Counted from the stretch's first letter, positions 27,306 through 37,200 are shown. The stretch is DNA of 64,000 bases from Brachybacterium timonense (GCF_900258505.1 NZ_LT984895.1:959952-1023951); one strand, 5' to 3'. The notes: generated by a model not told the origin, from the letters alone. Program-made: numbers and translations.

Positions 27306-27832
27306 TGTTCCAGGTGCCGCGGTGTGCGCAACGCACCTGTTCCGGGTGGCGTGTGTGCCACGAACCAACCGGTGCCCTGCGGCAGGGGAGGTACGCAGGG
27401 AACGGCGAGCAGACAGAGAAGCCACGCCGGTGCCGCGCGGGTGGGGAGGTTCGGCGCGGTGGAGCGCACGGGATCCATGTCGTTGTCGTGCTCCGCCGCG
27501 CGGGATGCGCTGATCTGCATCGGCCGCAGCGACCCGGTGAGGGCTCTCTGGCCGCAGCTCCCCGGTGGTGACTCGAGAGTCACGAGGGCGCGAGGCGCAC
27601 TGGGACAAAAGTGCCAGAGAGGAACCTCGCCTGAGCGGCTTCTTGTCTGACTAACGTGGCGCTCGAATCAGGGGTAGATGAACAAAAGGCCAGGCTATCG
27701 ACCAGAAGGATGAAATTGAATGTCGAACGTACTGACTTTCGCGAGGCGGCTGGCGGCGGCGAATAGCAGAGGCTTACTGTCCGGTAGCAGAGGGGCTCAT
27801 TTGACGCTCCGATCATCGACAGGAGGAGAACC
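27306..27832. other. divergent intergenic region of about 530 bp, no gene seen
   Basis: This stretch lies between valS (left) and the secreted-protein pair (right). Open frames on both strands have no family signal. Its right part (27640-27800) is visibly less GC-rich than the flanks, and an AGGAGGAG ribosome site precedes the ATG at 27833. It presumably carries both promoters, but I could not place them. Confidence 0.4.
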
Positions 27833-28540
27833 ATGTCCCTGACTGGACGACTCACCGCGGCACTCGGCGGAGCGGCCCTCGCGGCAGCACTGATGACCGT
27901 GCCGGCATTCGCCGAGACCAGCGAGGAGACTGGCCCGGAGACTCCGGAGAACAACGCCGAGCTGCCGATCGTGCAGACCAGCCGCGGATCCGCCCACCTC
28001 AAGGCCAACACGCTGAACCCCCGCCCCGTATGCAACGCCTGGGAAGACACCCGTACCGTCATCTACGAGGTCCGCGACAACTTCACTCCCGTCGGCACCG
28101 TCTCAGCCACCAACAGGACCGACCACACGATCCCGCTGACCCAGGAGACCTCCAAGTCACAGACGATCTCCGTGACGGTCAACGGATCGCGCACTGAACA
28201 GACCGACGTCAACATCGGTGGCGGCGCCGATAAGAAGGGCGAGAACTCGAGCGCCTCAGGCCAGTGGGGCATTGCCTACTCCCTGACCCAACAGCTCGGG
28301 GCTGAGGCCTCCTACCAGCTGTCCTGGACGGTCGGGCAGACCGTCGGCCCATACGACGTGCCTGCAGGGCACACCGGTGAAGCCACCTACGGCTTCCGCA
28401 CCATCGCGATGACCGGCACCCAGCAGTACTGCACGCTCGACGGCACTTGGTCCACGCCCACCGCATGGCGCGCCAATGTGCCGATCAAGAACGAAGTCCA
28501 GGTCAAGCTCTACGACAACCCCGTCGGCTCCCGCCCGTGA
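27833..28540 (+). CDS. secreted protein with aerolysin-like beta pattern
   Basis: The predicted protein has 235 residues. A Sec signal peptide at 1-27 ends in VPAFA before ETSEE. In the mature part, a run of alternating polar Ser/Thr segments (TNRTDHTIPLTQETSKSQT, SVTVNGSRTEQTDV) is followed by a Gly-rich stretch. Then come GAEASYQLSWTV and the return strand VGPYDVPAGHTGEATYGF. This order resembles the insertion hairpin and VP-x-G return of aerolysin/ETX-MTX2-like pore-formers. Two Cys (PVCNAW, QYCTLDGTW) may form a disulfide. The toxin-like fold is my inference from pattern alone; a wall or adhesive role is equally open. The next gene lies 20 bp downstream. Confidence 0.5.
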   Translation: MSLTGRLTAALGGAALAAALMTVPAFAETSEETGPETPENNAELPIVQTSRGSAHLKANTLNPRPVCNAWEDTRTVIYEVRDNFTPVGTVSATNRTDHTIPLTQETSKSQTISVTVNGSRTEQTDVNIGGGADKKGENSSASGQWGIAYSLTQQLGAEASYQLSWTVGQTVGPYDVPAGHTGEATYGFRTIAMTGTQQYCTLDGTWSTPTAWRANVPIKNEVQVKLYDNPVGSRP

Positions 28541-28560
28541 CAGCACAGGAGAACACCCCC

Positions 28561-29160
28561 ATGAACACTCATCACATCTCCCGCCGCGGCTTCGCCACTG
28601 CCATCGCCGCCACCGCCCTGGGTGGGGCCGGCGTGCTAGCCGCCGTACCGGCGCAGGCTGCCACGCCGCGCTCCCAGGCCACAGCCGCACTCGACCTCGA
28701 GCCGTTCCTCACCGTGTCCGGCGCGAAGGCCACAGGCTTTGCTGGCGTTGTCGCCCTGCATCTGCGTAACGCAGGCCGCGATCGCTACTGGGGCGAGTTC
28801 CCCGCCGTCACCTTCACCGTCGAGGTGCACACCGAGGACGGGCCGCAGGGTGTGGACCGCCTGATCACCGCTGGCGGCTTCAACGGCGCCTACGTGCGCG
28901 ACCTCGGATTCGACGCCGCAGAGTCCGTGCGCACCTTCTCCGTCACCCTGTCCAATCCGGTTCCGGCGGGAGAGGAGCAGCTCGTGGCCAGCCTTCGCTT
29001 CGGCGATGGGAACACGAAGGAGGGACGACTGATCAACCGCATCGTGATCACCCAGACGGCGCGGCTTTCGGGCGATGAATCCACCGGGAATGACCAGAGC
29101 GTCGACTCCCGCACCGCCACGGTCCTCGATACCGGCGGTGAACACAGCGGGCTGTTCTGA
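28561..29160 (+). CDS. Tat-exported secreted protein of unknown function
   Basis: This 199-residue protein starts at ATG 28561, preceded by ACAGGAGAAC. The N-terminus HHISRRGFATAIAATALGG is a twin-arginine signal (SRRGF), with probable cleavage after AQA near residue 34. The mature protein is rich in beta-forming segments (FLTVSGAKATGFAGVVALHL, FPAVTFTVEVHTEDG) and looks like an immunoglobulin-type or similar sandwich. It has no Cys and no catalytic motif I recognise. It follows the Sec-exported protein by 20 bp, so they are likely co-transcribed. The different export routes (Sec and Tat) of two adjacent secreted partners are unusual. Confidence 0.6.
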   Translation: MNTHHISRRGFATAIAATALGGAGVLAAVPAQAATPRSQATAALDLEPFLTVSGAKATGFAGVVALHLRNAGRDRYWGEFPAVTFTVEVHTEDGPQGVDRLITAGGFNGAYVRDLGFDAAESVRTFSVTLSNPVPAGEEQLVASLRFGDGNTKEGRLINRIVITQTARLSGDESTGNDQSVDSRTATVLDTGGEHSGLF

Positions 29161-29228
29161 CGCCACGCACCCGGTGATGCCGCACGGGATCAGGCGGCCT
29201 CCCGGAACGCCGTGACGCGCCCATCACA

Positions 29229-29266
29229 CAGCGGGCTCGGCAGCGCATCTGCTGTCGGGCCCGCTG
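29229..29266 (+). terminator. terminator after the secreted-protein pair
   Basis: CAGCGGGC (29229-29236) pairs with GCCCGCTG (29259-29266), and CGGCAG/CTGCTG inside extends the stem imperfectly. It lies 68 bp past the second secreted-protein gene, before the convergent lplA. Confidence 0.5.
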
Positions 29267-29429
29267 TTCGCCACGCGCAGCCATGGATGCAGGCTCCCTG
29301 TGACTGCCGTGGCCATGGGCCCCGTGGCAGGGCGCACTGTTCGGGGCGGCAGGGGAACCCAGCGACAACATCAGCCCAGCGACAATGTCAGCCCAGCGAC
29401 GACGCCACAGGCTGACGCGCCGTATCTGC

Positions 29430-30536
29430 TCACGGCACGCGGCGGGTCCACTCCTCGGTGTCGAACTTCGTGCACACCAGCTCCGTGGCAGTCGCCAGCT
29501 CTTCTGGCGTGTACGCCGAATCCCGGCAGTCGTAGCGCGAACGGAAAGCGTCCAGGAACCCCGCAATGATCTGGTCCCGCGGCAGGCCTGTCTGCGAACG
29601 CATCGGGTCCACGCGCTTGTTCGCGCTCCGAGTGCCTTTATCCGAGATCTTCTCCCGGCCGATCCGCAGCACCTGCATCATCGTGTCCGCGTCAATGTCG
29701 TACGCCATCGTCACGTGATGCAGCAGCACGCCATCCGCGAAGCGGCGCTGCGCAGCGCCACCGATCTTCCCCTGCTCCGAGGCGATGTCATTGAGTGGCA
29801 CATAGTGGGCTCTCACCCCGATCTCGGCGAGCGCACCCATCACCCAATCGTCAAGGTATGCGTAGGCCTGCTCGAAGCTGAGCCCTTCCACCAGCGAGGT
29901 CGGCACCACCAGGGAATAGGTGATGCAGTTGCCAGGCTCCATGAACATCGCACCGCCGCCGGTGATGCGGCGCACCACTCCGATGCCATGGCGCGCAGCC
30001 CCGTCGGCGTCGATCTCATTGCGCAACGACTGGTAGGAACCGATCACCACGAGCGGCGAGTCCCAGTCCCAGATGCGGAAGACCGGATTGCGCCTGCCCG
30101 CAGCCACCTCATGAGGCAGCACCTCATCAAGCGCCACATGCATCACCGGTGGCAGCACCTCCGGGCCGATCACGTCGAACGTGATGTCTTCCCACGAGCT
30201 CGCATGTCCCAGGGCGCGACGCACCGCGATCGCCACGGCGTCCTCGTCGAAGCCGATCATCTGCACCGGCGTCGGCTGGTCGGCGAGCCGGGCTCGGATC
30301 GCGTCAGCGAGCATCGCGGCTGTGGCGTCAGTGGGCAGGCCGACGAGGGCAGCGCCGATCTCCTCGAGCGCCTCATCCGGTTCGAGAAAGAAGTCGCCGA
30401 ACACGTGCACGCTGCTGATACGGCCGTCTGACGTGGTGACGTCGGCGCTGACCAGTTTGCCTCCGCGCACTTTGTACTGACCGCTGGTGGTCGATGCCCC
30501 GGCGCTGGTGGTCTCGGACTGAGCAGTGGAATCCAT
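29430..30536 (-). CDS. lplA: lipoate-protein ligase A
   Basis: This 368-residue protein begins MDSTAQSE. An N-terminal domain of about 110 residues (VSADVTTSDGRISSVHVFGD and FFLEPDEALEEI) resembles the small accessory domain of lipoate ligases. It comes before, not after, the catalytic core. The core carries RRITGGGAMFMEPGN, the conserved R-R-x-x-G-G-G motif, and later GKIGGAAQRR. It activates lipoate with ATP and attaches it to lipoyl domains of 2-oxoacid dehydrogenases or GcvH. The upstream gene ends only 4 bp before the start, so they form an operon. Confidence 0.85.
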   Translation of the reverse strand: MDSTAQSETTSAGASTTSGQYKVRGGKLVSADVTTSDGRISSVHVFGDFFLEPDEALEEIGAALVGLPTDATAAMLADAIRARLADQPTPVQMIGFDEDAVAIAVRRALGHASSWEDITFDVIGPEVLPPVMHVALDEVLPHEVAAGRRNPVFRIWDWDSPLVVIGSYQSLRNEIDADGAARHGIGVVRRITGGGAMFMEPGNCITYSLVVPTSLVEGLSFEQAYAYLDDWVMGALAEIGVRAHYVPLNDIASEQGKIGGAAQRRFADGVLLHHVTMAYDIDADTMMQVLRIGREKISDKGTRSANKRVDPMRSQTGLPRDQIIAGFLDAFRSRYDCRDSAYTPEELATATELVCTKFDTEEWTRRVP

Positions 30537-30540
30537 GGGG

Positions 30541-31917
30541 TCATTCTCCCGTGCGGCTCTGGGTATGTCCCTGGTCGGTTGTTCGTGCGGCTGCACGCTC
30601 GGCTCGGTGAAGGCGCCGCACGGGCACCGTGAGTGAGTACAGCGCGCGATGGACCTCCCAGACGAACTCGGAGGAGGACCAGCCGCGACGCGGTGCCACC
30701 GCATACTCCTCCGCAGGCAGCAGCGCGCTCGCCTCTCGCTGTACGCGCGGCACCAATGAGCTCCACTCCCGCTGTCCGCCGACGGTGATGGTGTATGTGA
30801 TGCCGTCGGGATCCTCGGGTCGTTCGAGCCGAAGGGCAAGAGTGCTGGCGGTGAGCAGCGGCTGGTGCTTCGCGGGGGCGAGCACGAAGCCGTGCTCGGC
30901 GAGGAGCACCGGATTCATCACCGACCACAGCAGGCGACGCACCGGTTCGATCTCCGGGTTCGCCGGCACACCGATCATCGGCCGATGCTTGGGCGGCGTC
31001 CCCGTGCGGTTTCCGCGCTGAGCTCGCAGGTCAGCGCGCACCTTCTCCCACGCCGCATGATCCTGCGCATCGTCGGGCAGGGCGACCCCCAGCGGATGCA
31101 GCACGCGCCCGTTGCGCACCACGATCGTCGGGGAGCCGTTGAACACTTCGGCGAAACGCAGCCCCCAGCGGCCGCGTGAGTCGCCAGCCTGCAGCAGTGG
31201 GTACGGCTGGTCGGCACGAGTGGAGAAGCGGGGTGTCACCCCGAGCGCAGCCCGGCAGGCGGCGTGGAAGACGTCCAGGTGCGCCCGGAACTCCATGGCG
31301 ATCTCTGGGGAGTTCAAGAGCGTGAACGGGTGCACGGGCAGCTGCACCACCGGCAGCCCGGCCGTCAGTCCGATATCACCGATGGTTCGCCACAGATCCG
31401 CATGCGCGGAGTCTTCCTTCGCGAGCTTCCCGCGCACCTTCTCCCAGGTGGAGGAGCTCACGCGGCGGTCGGCCACAGCGTCGGAGTCGTCGCGTGCAGG
31501 CGAATCGACCTTGCGCTGGATCAGCAGCAGACGCGAGCGAGACGAGTCACCCAGGCGCTGCACGAGTCGTTCGACCCGAGCGGTGGGGACCGGTCCGCCG
31601 ATTCCAAGAGCGATGAGCAGGCGTGCACCGTCGTCGTCGGCGCCGTCGGGCGGGAGGATGCGTGCCGACAGATCTGGCCGACGTTCGCTCGCGGATGCCG
31701 AGGCCACCACATTGCCCAGATCCAGTGACCCGCCGAGGAGCACCTGCACGAACGCGTCGCGGCTGCGAGGCGACATCATCATGTATTCCACCAGGGAACC
31801 CGTCAGTGCACGGAATCTCCGGTTCTGCGGCACGGTCGCCCCGGTCGCTCGTGACCGGGCCACCTGCTCATAGGCGTACGTGATCATCTGACCGACAGTG
31901 GCGTATGAACGAGCCAC
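30541..31917 (-). CDS. hypothetical protein, operon partner of lplA
   Basis: This 458-residue soluble protein starts at GTG 31917, five bases after GAAGGAGG. I do not recognise a family. It has no signal peptide or membrane segment. Visible blocks include RFRALTGSLVEYMMMSPRSRD near residues 30-55 and WGLRFAEVFNGSPTIVVRNGRVLHPLG in the middle. A basic, Arg-rich tail (VRRLHRAERAAARTTDQGH) lies at the C-terminus. Mixed alpha/beta composition suggests a multi-domain enzyme or binding protein. It is directly upstream of lplA, but that alone does not show a role in lipoate metabolism. Confidence 0.75.
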   Translation of the reverse strand: MARSYATVGQMITYAYEQVARSRATGATVPQNRRFRALTGSLVEYMMMSPRSRDAFVQVLLGGSLDLGNVVASASASERRPDLSARILPPDGADDDGARLLIALGIGGPVPTARVERLVQRLGDSSRSRLLLIQRKVDSPARDDSDAVADRRVSSSTWEKVRGKLAKEDSAHADLWRTIGDIGLTAGLPVVQLPVHPFTLLNSPEIAMEFRAHLDVFHAACRAALGVTPRFSTRADQPYPLLQAGDSRGRWGLRFAEVFNGSPTIVVRNGRVLHPLGVALPDDAQDHAAWEKVRADLRAQRGNRTGTPPKHRPMIGVPANPEIEPVRRLLWSVMNPVLLAEHGFVLAPAKHQPLLTASTLALRLERPEDPDGITYTITVGGQREWSSLVPRVQREASALLPAEEYAVAPRRGWSSSEFVWEVHRALYSLTVPVRRLHRAERAAARTTDQGHTQSRTGE

Positions 31918-32068
31918 GAGTCCTCCTTCGGCGCTGGCGGTTCTCCACGATCTGACCGGGCGGGATCCATTGTCGCGCAGCGGCCGGGGCGGTGCCGGGA
32001 AATGCTCCGCTGCAGACCGGGTGGTTCCTCTGGATCCCTGTGACGGCACGGCATCGGGCTCGACGCCG

Positions 32069-32074
32069 TAGGCT
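32069..32074 (+). promoter_or_regulatory. -10 element of a probable leaderless SDR message
   Basis: TAGGCT ends six bases before the ATG at 32081 and no Shine-Dalgarno sequence lies between. The spacing matches the other leaderless candidates in this window. Confidence 0.4.
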
Positions 32075-32080
32075 CCGTCC

Positions 32081-32851
32081 ATGACCACCGCCGCGCCGCT
32101 CACCGCCGTCGTCACCGGTGCCTCCTCGGGCATCGGCCGCGCCACCGCCGCTCGCCTCGCCGCCGACGGGTGGCGGGTCCTCGCTGTCGCCCGTCGCGGC
32201 GACCGCCTCGCCCATCTCGCCTCCCAGACCGGCTGCGAGGTGCTCGAGGTCGACGTCACCAGTGACGAGTCTGTCGCCGCGCTTCGTGCGAGGGTCGATG
32301 ACCTTTTCGGCGGCCGCCTCAATGCGCTGGTGAACATCGCTGGCGGGGCGCTGGGCGTGGAGACCGTGGCCGAGGCCGATCTGGACAAATGGCAGGGCAT
32401 GTACGACACGAACGTGCTCGGTGCCGTCCGCGTCACCCGCGAACTGCTGCCTGCCCTGCGGGCGAGCGAGCGCGGCGACATCGTGCTGCTCACCTCGACC
32501 GCGGCTCAGGCCGCCTACGAGGGCGGCGCCGGATACAACGCCGCCAAGGCCGGCGAGCACATGCTCGCCGACGCTCTGCGCCTGGAGCTCAACGGCGAGC
32601 CGATCCGGGTCATCGAAGTGGCCCCCGGCATGGTCCGCACCGAGGAGTTCTCCCTGGTGCGGCTCGGCGGGGACCGTGCCGCCGCCGACGCCGTCTACGA
32701 CGGAGTGGACCGTCCTCTGACCGCTGAGGACTGCGCCGATGTCATCGCGTACGCCGTGAACGCTCCGCATCACGTGGTGCTGGACCTCGTGACCATCCGA
32801 CCACTCGCCCAGGCTGCGAACCATAAGGTCGCGCGCCACCGCGGGCTGTGA
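32081..32851 (+). CDS. short-chain dehydrogenase/reductase (SDR)
   Basis: The predicted protein has 256 residues. The N-terminal NAD(P) site is TGASSGIGRATAARL (TGxxxGxG). NIAGG replaces the usual NNAG, and the catalytic group is Ser near LLTSTAA with Tyr and Lys in YNAAKAG. The latter is the Y-x-x-x-K signature of classical SDRs. ARRGDRL after the second beta strand favours NADP(H) over NAD(H). It is close to the YdfG/serine 3-dehydrogenase type, but the substrate cannot be fixed. It is a cytosolic, single-gene unit with a leaderless-type promoter. Confidence 0.9.
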   Translation: MTTAAPLTAVVTGASSGIGRATAARLAADGWRVLAVARRGDRLAHLASQTGCEVLEVDVTSDESVAALRARVDDLFGGRLNALVNIAGGALGVETVAEADLDKWQGMYDTNVLGAVRVTRELLPALRASERGDIVLLTSTAAQAAYEGGAGYNAAKAGEHMLADALRLELNGEPIRVIEVAPGMVRTEEFSLVRLGGDRAAADAVYDGVDRPLTAEDCADVIAYAVNAPHHVVLDLVTIRPLAQAANHKVARHRGL

Positions 32852-32926
32852 CGTCAGGCGGACTGCGGCGCGCTCGCGGTCGTGGGCAGCAGCTCAGCTC
32901 TCGGGAAGGGGCCGCAGACCGGTGCG

Positions 32927-32944
32927 TGCCGGGACGGCCCGGCA
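32927..32944 (+). terminator. possible terminator after the SDR gene
   Basis: TGCCGGG and CCCGGCA form a perfect 7-bp stem with the loop ACGG, about 75 bp after the SDR stop. It is short and has no U-run, so the assignment is tentative. Confidence 0.3.
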
Positions 32945-33126
32945 TCGGCCCGTCGGACGACCCGGATGGTCGTGACCCCGACGAAAGTCAGGGATCCCTC
33001 CGTACCCGAGCCTGATGCCTGATCCGTGCCGCGTGCAGGAAAGTGGGCCTCGTCGATGCGGCCCAGCCGCATCGCACCGAGGGTTCGATGACGGGCCCGC
33101 AGCGCACGATGACGGCAGGAGGCCCG

Positions 33127-33444
33127 ATGACCACCGGAGAGATCCCCCTCACCTCGCGCGGGCACCGCGTGGCGCGCGTAGCCACCGTGCCGACCTCCCG
33201 CACCGGCCGCACGGCCGAGGAGCGCGGGTACCGCGCATCGCGTACGAGCCCGTCGGCCGTCACCGGCCGCGACATGCTGTTCCCGGTGCTGCTGGTTCTC
33301 GCGACGATTCTGCTGCTGGTGCTGCTCGTCCTGGGGCCGTCGCTGCCCTGGCCGGTCACGCTCGGGGTCGGCATGCTGAACGTCCTCATCCTCGGGGTCG
33401 CCTGGGCCTTCACCGGGCCTGCTCTCGGAAGTGGTGAGCGGTGA
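33127..33444 (+). CDS. small two-helix membrane protein
   Basis: This 105-residue protein is called from ATG 33127, which follows a perfect AGGAGG; upstream in-frame ATGs lack such a site. About 55 polar, Arg-rich residues are followed by two membrane helices (LFPVLLVLATILLLVLLVLG and VTLGVGMLNVLILGVAWAF). I do not recognise the family. The stop overlaps the next GTG (GTGA), tying it to a 29-residue peptide gene. Confidence 0.6.
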   Translation: MTTGEIPLTSRGHRVARVATVPTSRTGRTAEERGYRASRTSPSAVTGRDMLFPVLLVLATILLLVLLVLGPSLPWPVTLGVGMLNVLILGVAWAFTGPALGSGER

Positions 33445-33530
33445 CGTTCCTGATCGACCTGCTGTTCGAGGTGCTGTGGTTCCTGCTGCCCGACCGGTTC
33501 CAGCGCCGTCGGCGACGGCGGGAGCGCTGA
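33441..33530 (+). CDS. 29-residue membrane-active-looking small peptide
   Basis: This tiny gene starts at a GTG overlapping the previous stop. The product has a hydrophobic half (FLIDLLFEVLWFLLPD) followed by a very basic end (RFQRRRRRRER), giving an amphipathic or single-helix membrane peptide. The stop/start overlap is the only support for translation. No family is known to me. Confidence 0.4.
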   Translation: MTFLIDLLFEVLWFLLPDRFQRRRRRRER

Positions 33531-33589
33531 CATGCACAGCGAGCTCGGAATGGCTGTGCCTGGCTCGCTGCTGAGCTGATAGGGCCGGC

Positions 33590-33862
33590 TCAGATATCGA
33601 TCTCGATCTCGCCGACGCCGCGCGAGACGCACGTGGTCATCTGCGTGTCGTGCTCGTCCTCCATGAGGAACTCATCCATGTGCTCCACCTCGCCAGAGAC
33701 CAGCGGCACAACGCACGTCCCGCACACGCCGCCCTCGCAGGAGTAATCCATCGAGATACCGGCATCGAGCAGTGCCTGCAGGAGCGACTGGCCTTCCGCC
33801 ACCTCGACGGTGATCCCGGACTTCAGACACTTCGCGGTGAACGGCTCGCCGAACAGCGACAT
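33590..33862 (-). CDS. 2Fe-2S plant-type ferredoxin-like protein
   Basis: This 90-residue protein starts at ATG 33862 behind GGAGGAG. The cluster ligands are Cys in DYSCEGGVCGTCVVP (C-x4-C-x2-C) and a distal Cys in MTTCVSRG, the pattern of plant-type [2Fe-2S] domains. Such domains occur fused to reductases or as free electron carriers. Here it is free-standing, and no reductase or oxygenase gene is adjacent. It is divergent from the T-box-ileS transcript. The electron partner is unknown. Confidence 0.85.
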   Translation of the reverse strand: MSLFGEPFTAKCLKSGITVEVAEGQSLLQALLDAGISMDYSCEGGVCGTCVVPLVSGEVEHMDEFLMEDEHDTQMTTCVSRGVGEIEIDI

Positions 33863-33980
33863 GATGACTCCTCCTGCAATGCGCGTCGGAACGGGGAACA
33901 GCATCGCACGACGGGCCCGCGTTCCAACAGGACCTGTGGGGGAGAGGACACCGGCTTCCCCTCGATCGGTGGGCAGGGGC

Positions 33981-34249
33981 TAGACTCGGCGCATCGGCAT
34001 CGACCCGGCCATCACCGGTGAGCCGCGGGAAGAACAGCTCGAGGCGTGCGCGAGCGCGATCAAGGCCCAGTAGAACCCGCCGGGACCAGCCCGTCACAGC
34101 TGAGGAACAAGGGGACCCCTCCCCGTCGGCCCAGAGCCGACGACGGGGGAGTCAACCGAGGTGGTACCGCGCGCCAGCGCCGCCGATCGGCAGCGACCGC
34201 GTCCTCGGGCACGCAGCGCCCGCCCACCCTCGCCGGAGGTTCCCCGCTC
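33981..34249 (+). promoter_or_regulatory. T-box riboswitch (isoleucine specifier) upstream of ileS
   Basis: A -10-like TAGACT (33981-33986) is followed by a leader with a short stem I. Its specifier loop presents ATC, an Ile codon, at 34011-34013 within GGCCATCACCGG. The T-box sequence GAGGTGGTACCGCG (34158-34171) contains the TGGT bulge that pairs with the tRNA acceptor end. GGAGG at 34234-34238 is the ribosome site, close enough to be masked. This is the actinobacterial ultrashort-stem-I, translation-controlling type: uncharged tRNA-Ile should expose the ribosome site and raise IleS. Confidence 0.9.
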
Positions 34250-37200
34250 ATGGTCTACCCCGTCACTGGAGACCCGCTCGTCCCGTCCCCGAACCTGCCC
34301 CAGGTCGAAGAGAAGATCCTCGCCTTCTGGGAGAAGGACGACACCTTCCGCGCATCCATCGCCCAGCGCGAGGGCGCCGAAGAGTTCGTCTTCTATGACG
34401 GCCCTCCCTTCGCCAATGGCCTGCCGCACTACGGGCACCTGCTGACCGGGTACGTCAAGGATGTGGTCCCGCGCTTCCAGACCATGGACGGCAAGAAGGT
34501 CGACCGCCGCTTCGGCTGGGACACCCACGGCCTGCCGGCTGAGCTGGAGGCCATGCGCGAGCTCGGCATGAACGAGAAGTCCGAGATCGAGGCGATGGGC
34601 ATCGGTGCCTTCAACGCCGCGGCGCAGAAGTCCGTGCTGAAGTACACGAAGGAGTGGGAGGATTACGTCACGCGCCAGGCTCGCTGGGTCGACTTCGAGA
34701 ACGACTACAAGACTCTGGATCTGCCGTTCATGGAGTCTGTCCTGTGGGCATTCAAGACTCTGTACGACAAGGACCGTGCCTATGAGGGCCACTCGGTGCT
34801 GCCGTACTGCTGGAAGGATCAGACCCCGCTGAGCTCCCATGAGCTGCGCATGGATGACGACGTCTACCAGCAGCGCCAGGACCAGTCCGTCACCGTCACC
34901 TTCCCCTTCGTCGGCGAGAAAGCCCGCCAGCTCGGGCTCGAGGGTGTGAAGGCCCTGGCCTGGACCACCACCCCGTGGACTCTGCCGACGAACTTCTCGC
35001 TCGCCGTCGGCCCCGAGATCACCTACGTGACGCTGCCGGCCGGCCCTGCAGGTGCCGCCGACGGCACCGCGTCCGGGCAGGGCACCTACCTGCTCGCCGC
35101 CGAGCTCGTCGGCGCCTACGCCAAGGAGCTCGGCTACGAGGACGGTGAGCAGGCGCTCGCCGCGGCGGGGGAGCGCACCTACGCCGGCGCCGAGCTCGAG
35201 CATATGGAGTACACGCCGCTGTGGGACGTCTACTCCGCCGATCGGGAGAAGTGGGGCACCCAGAACGCCTGGATCGTCACCGTCGCCGACTACGTCTCCA
35301 CCGAGGACGGCTCCGGCGTGGTCCACCAGGCCACCGCCTACGGTGAGGAGGACCAGAAGGTCAACGCCAGCTATGGCATCCCCGTCATCGTCTCCGTCGA
35401 TGAGGGCGCCCAGTTCCTGGACTACTTCGCGGACACGGCTCTCGCCGACATCGCCGGGATGCAGGTCTTCGAGGCGAACCGGCCGATCATCAACCACCTC
35501 AAGGCCGACGGCCGCCTCATGAAGGAGGCCTCCTACGAGCATTCCTACCCGCACTGCTGGCGCTGCCGTACGCCCCTGATCTATAAGGCCGTCGGCTCCT
35601 GGTTCGTGAAGGTCGCCGACCAGCGCGAGCGGATGCTCGAGCTCAACGAGCAGATCACCTGGGTGCCGGAGAACGTCAAGCACGGCCAGTTCGGCAAATG
35701 GCTGGAGGGCGCTCGTGACTGGGCGATCTCGCGAAACCGCTACTGGGGCACCCCGATCCCGGTGTGGAAGAGCGATGACCCGAACCATCCGCGCATCGAG
35801 GTGTACGGCTCCCTCGCGGAACTCGAGGAAGCCTTCGGCACCCTGCCGCGCGACGAGAAGGGCGAGGTGAACCTGCACCGCCCCTACATCGACGAGCTGA
35901 CCCGCCCGAACCCGGACGACCCGTCCGGGCAGTCCACCATGCGCCGCGTCACCGACGTCATGGACTGCTGGTTCGAGTCCGGCTCGATGCCGTACGCCCA
36001 GGTGCACTACCCGTTCGAGAACGTCGAGTGGTTCGAATCGCACTACCCTTCGGACTTCATCGTCGAGTACATCGGGCAGACCCGTGGCTGGTTCTACACC
36101 ATGCATGTGCTGGCCACCGCACTGTTCGACCGTCCCGCGTTCTCGAACGTGATCTGCCACGGCATCGTGCTGGGTGAGGACGGCAACAAGATGAGCAAGT
36201 CGCTGCGCAACTACCCGGATGTGCGTGACATGTTCCGCGCTTACGGCGCTGATGCCATGCGCTGGTTCCTGATGAGCTCGCCGATCCTGCGCGGCGGCAA
36301 CCTCATCGTGGACGAGCCGAAGATCCGCGACGCCGTGCGCACCACTGTGCTGCCGCTGTGGAACGTGTGGAGCTTCCTGGCGATGTACGCCAACGCCGCC
36401 GGCGAGAAGGACGCTGAGAGGCGCCCGCTCGGCTACCAGGGGCAGACCCGCTACGAGGCCGACGACGTGATGGACCGGTACCTGCTGGCCCGCACCCGCA
36501 TGCTCATCGAGGAGGCGCACGCCGCCTACACCGAGCTGCGGATCGCCGACGCCGCCCAGACCATCCAGGTGCATCTGGAGATGCTCACCAACTGGTACGT
36601 GCGGCGTTCCCGCGACCGCTTCTGGGCCGGCGACGAGCAGGCGATCGACACGCTCGCCACGGCGCTCGAGGCGCTGCTGCGGGTGGCGGCCCCGCTGCTG
36701 CCGATGGTGACCGAGGAGATCTGGAAGCAGCTGACCGGCGGACGCTCCGTGCATCTGACCGATTGGCCCGATGCTGCGCAGTTCCCAGCCGACGAGCAGC
36801 TCGTCGCTGCGATGGAACAGGTCCGGATGGTGGCCTCGGCCGGCAACGCGTTGCGCAAGAAGGAGGGTCTGCGCGCCCGACTGCCGCTCGCGGAGCTGAC
36901 CGTGGTCCACCACGAGCCGGCGTTGCTGGAGCCCTTCGCAGCGATCATCGCCGATGAGCTGAATGTGAAGGCCGTGCGTCTGCTGGATGTGGCCGGGGAG
37001 GAGGCTCAGCACATGGGTGTCGAGCAGCGACTGGTGGTCAACGCCCGTGCCGCCGGGCCCCGTCTGGGCAAGCAGGTGCAGCAGGTCATCAAGGGCTCGA
37101 AGACCGGCGACTGGTCAGTGGCTGAGGACGGCACCGTCACCGCCGGCGGGATTGAGCTCGTGGAGGGCGAGTACACGCTCGACCTGGTGGCCGGCTCCGG

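Noticed and set aside
34046-34249. 68-residue N-terminal extension of IleS
   Set aside because: It lies within the T-box leader, lacks homology, and the ATG at 34250 has a GGAGG site in the right context.
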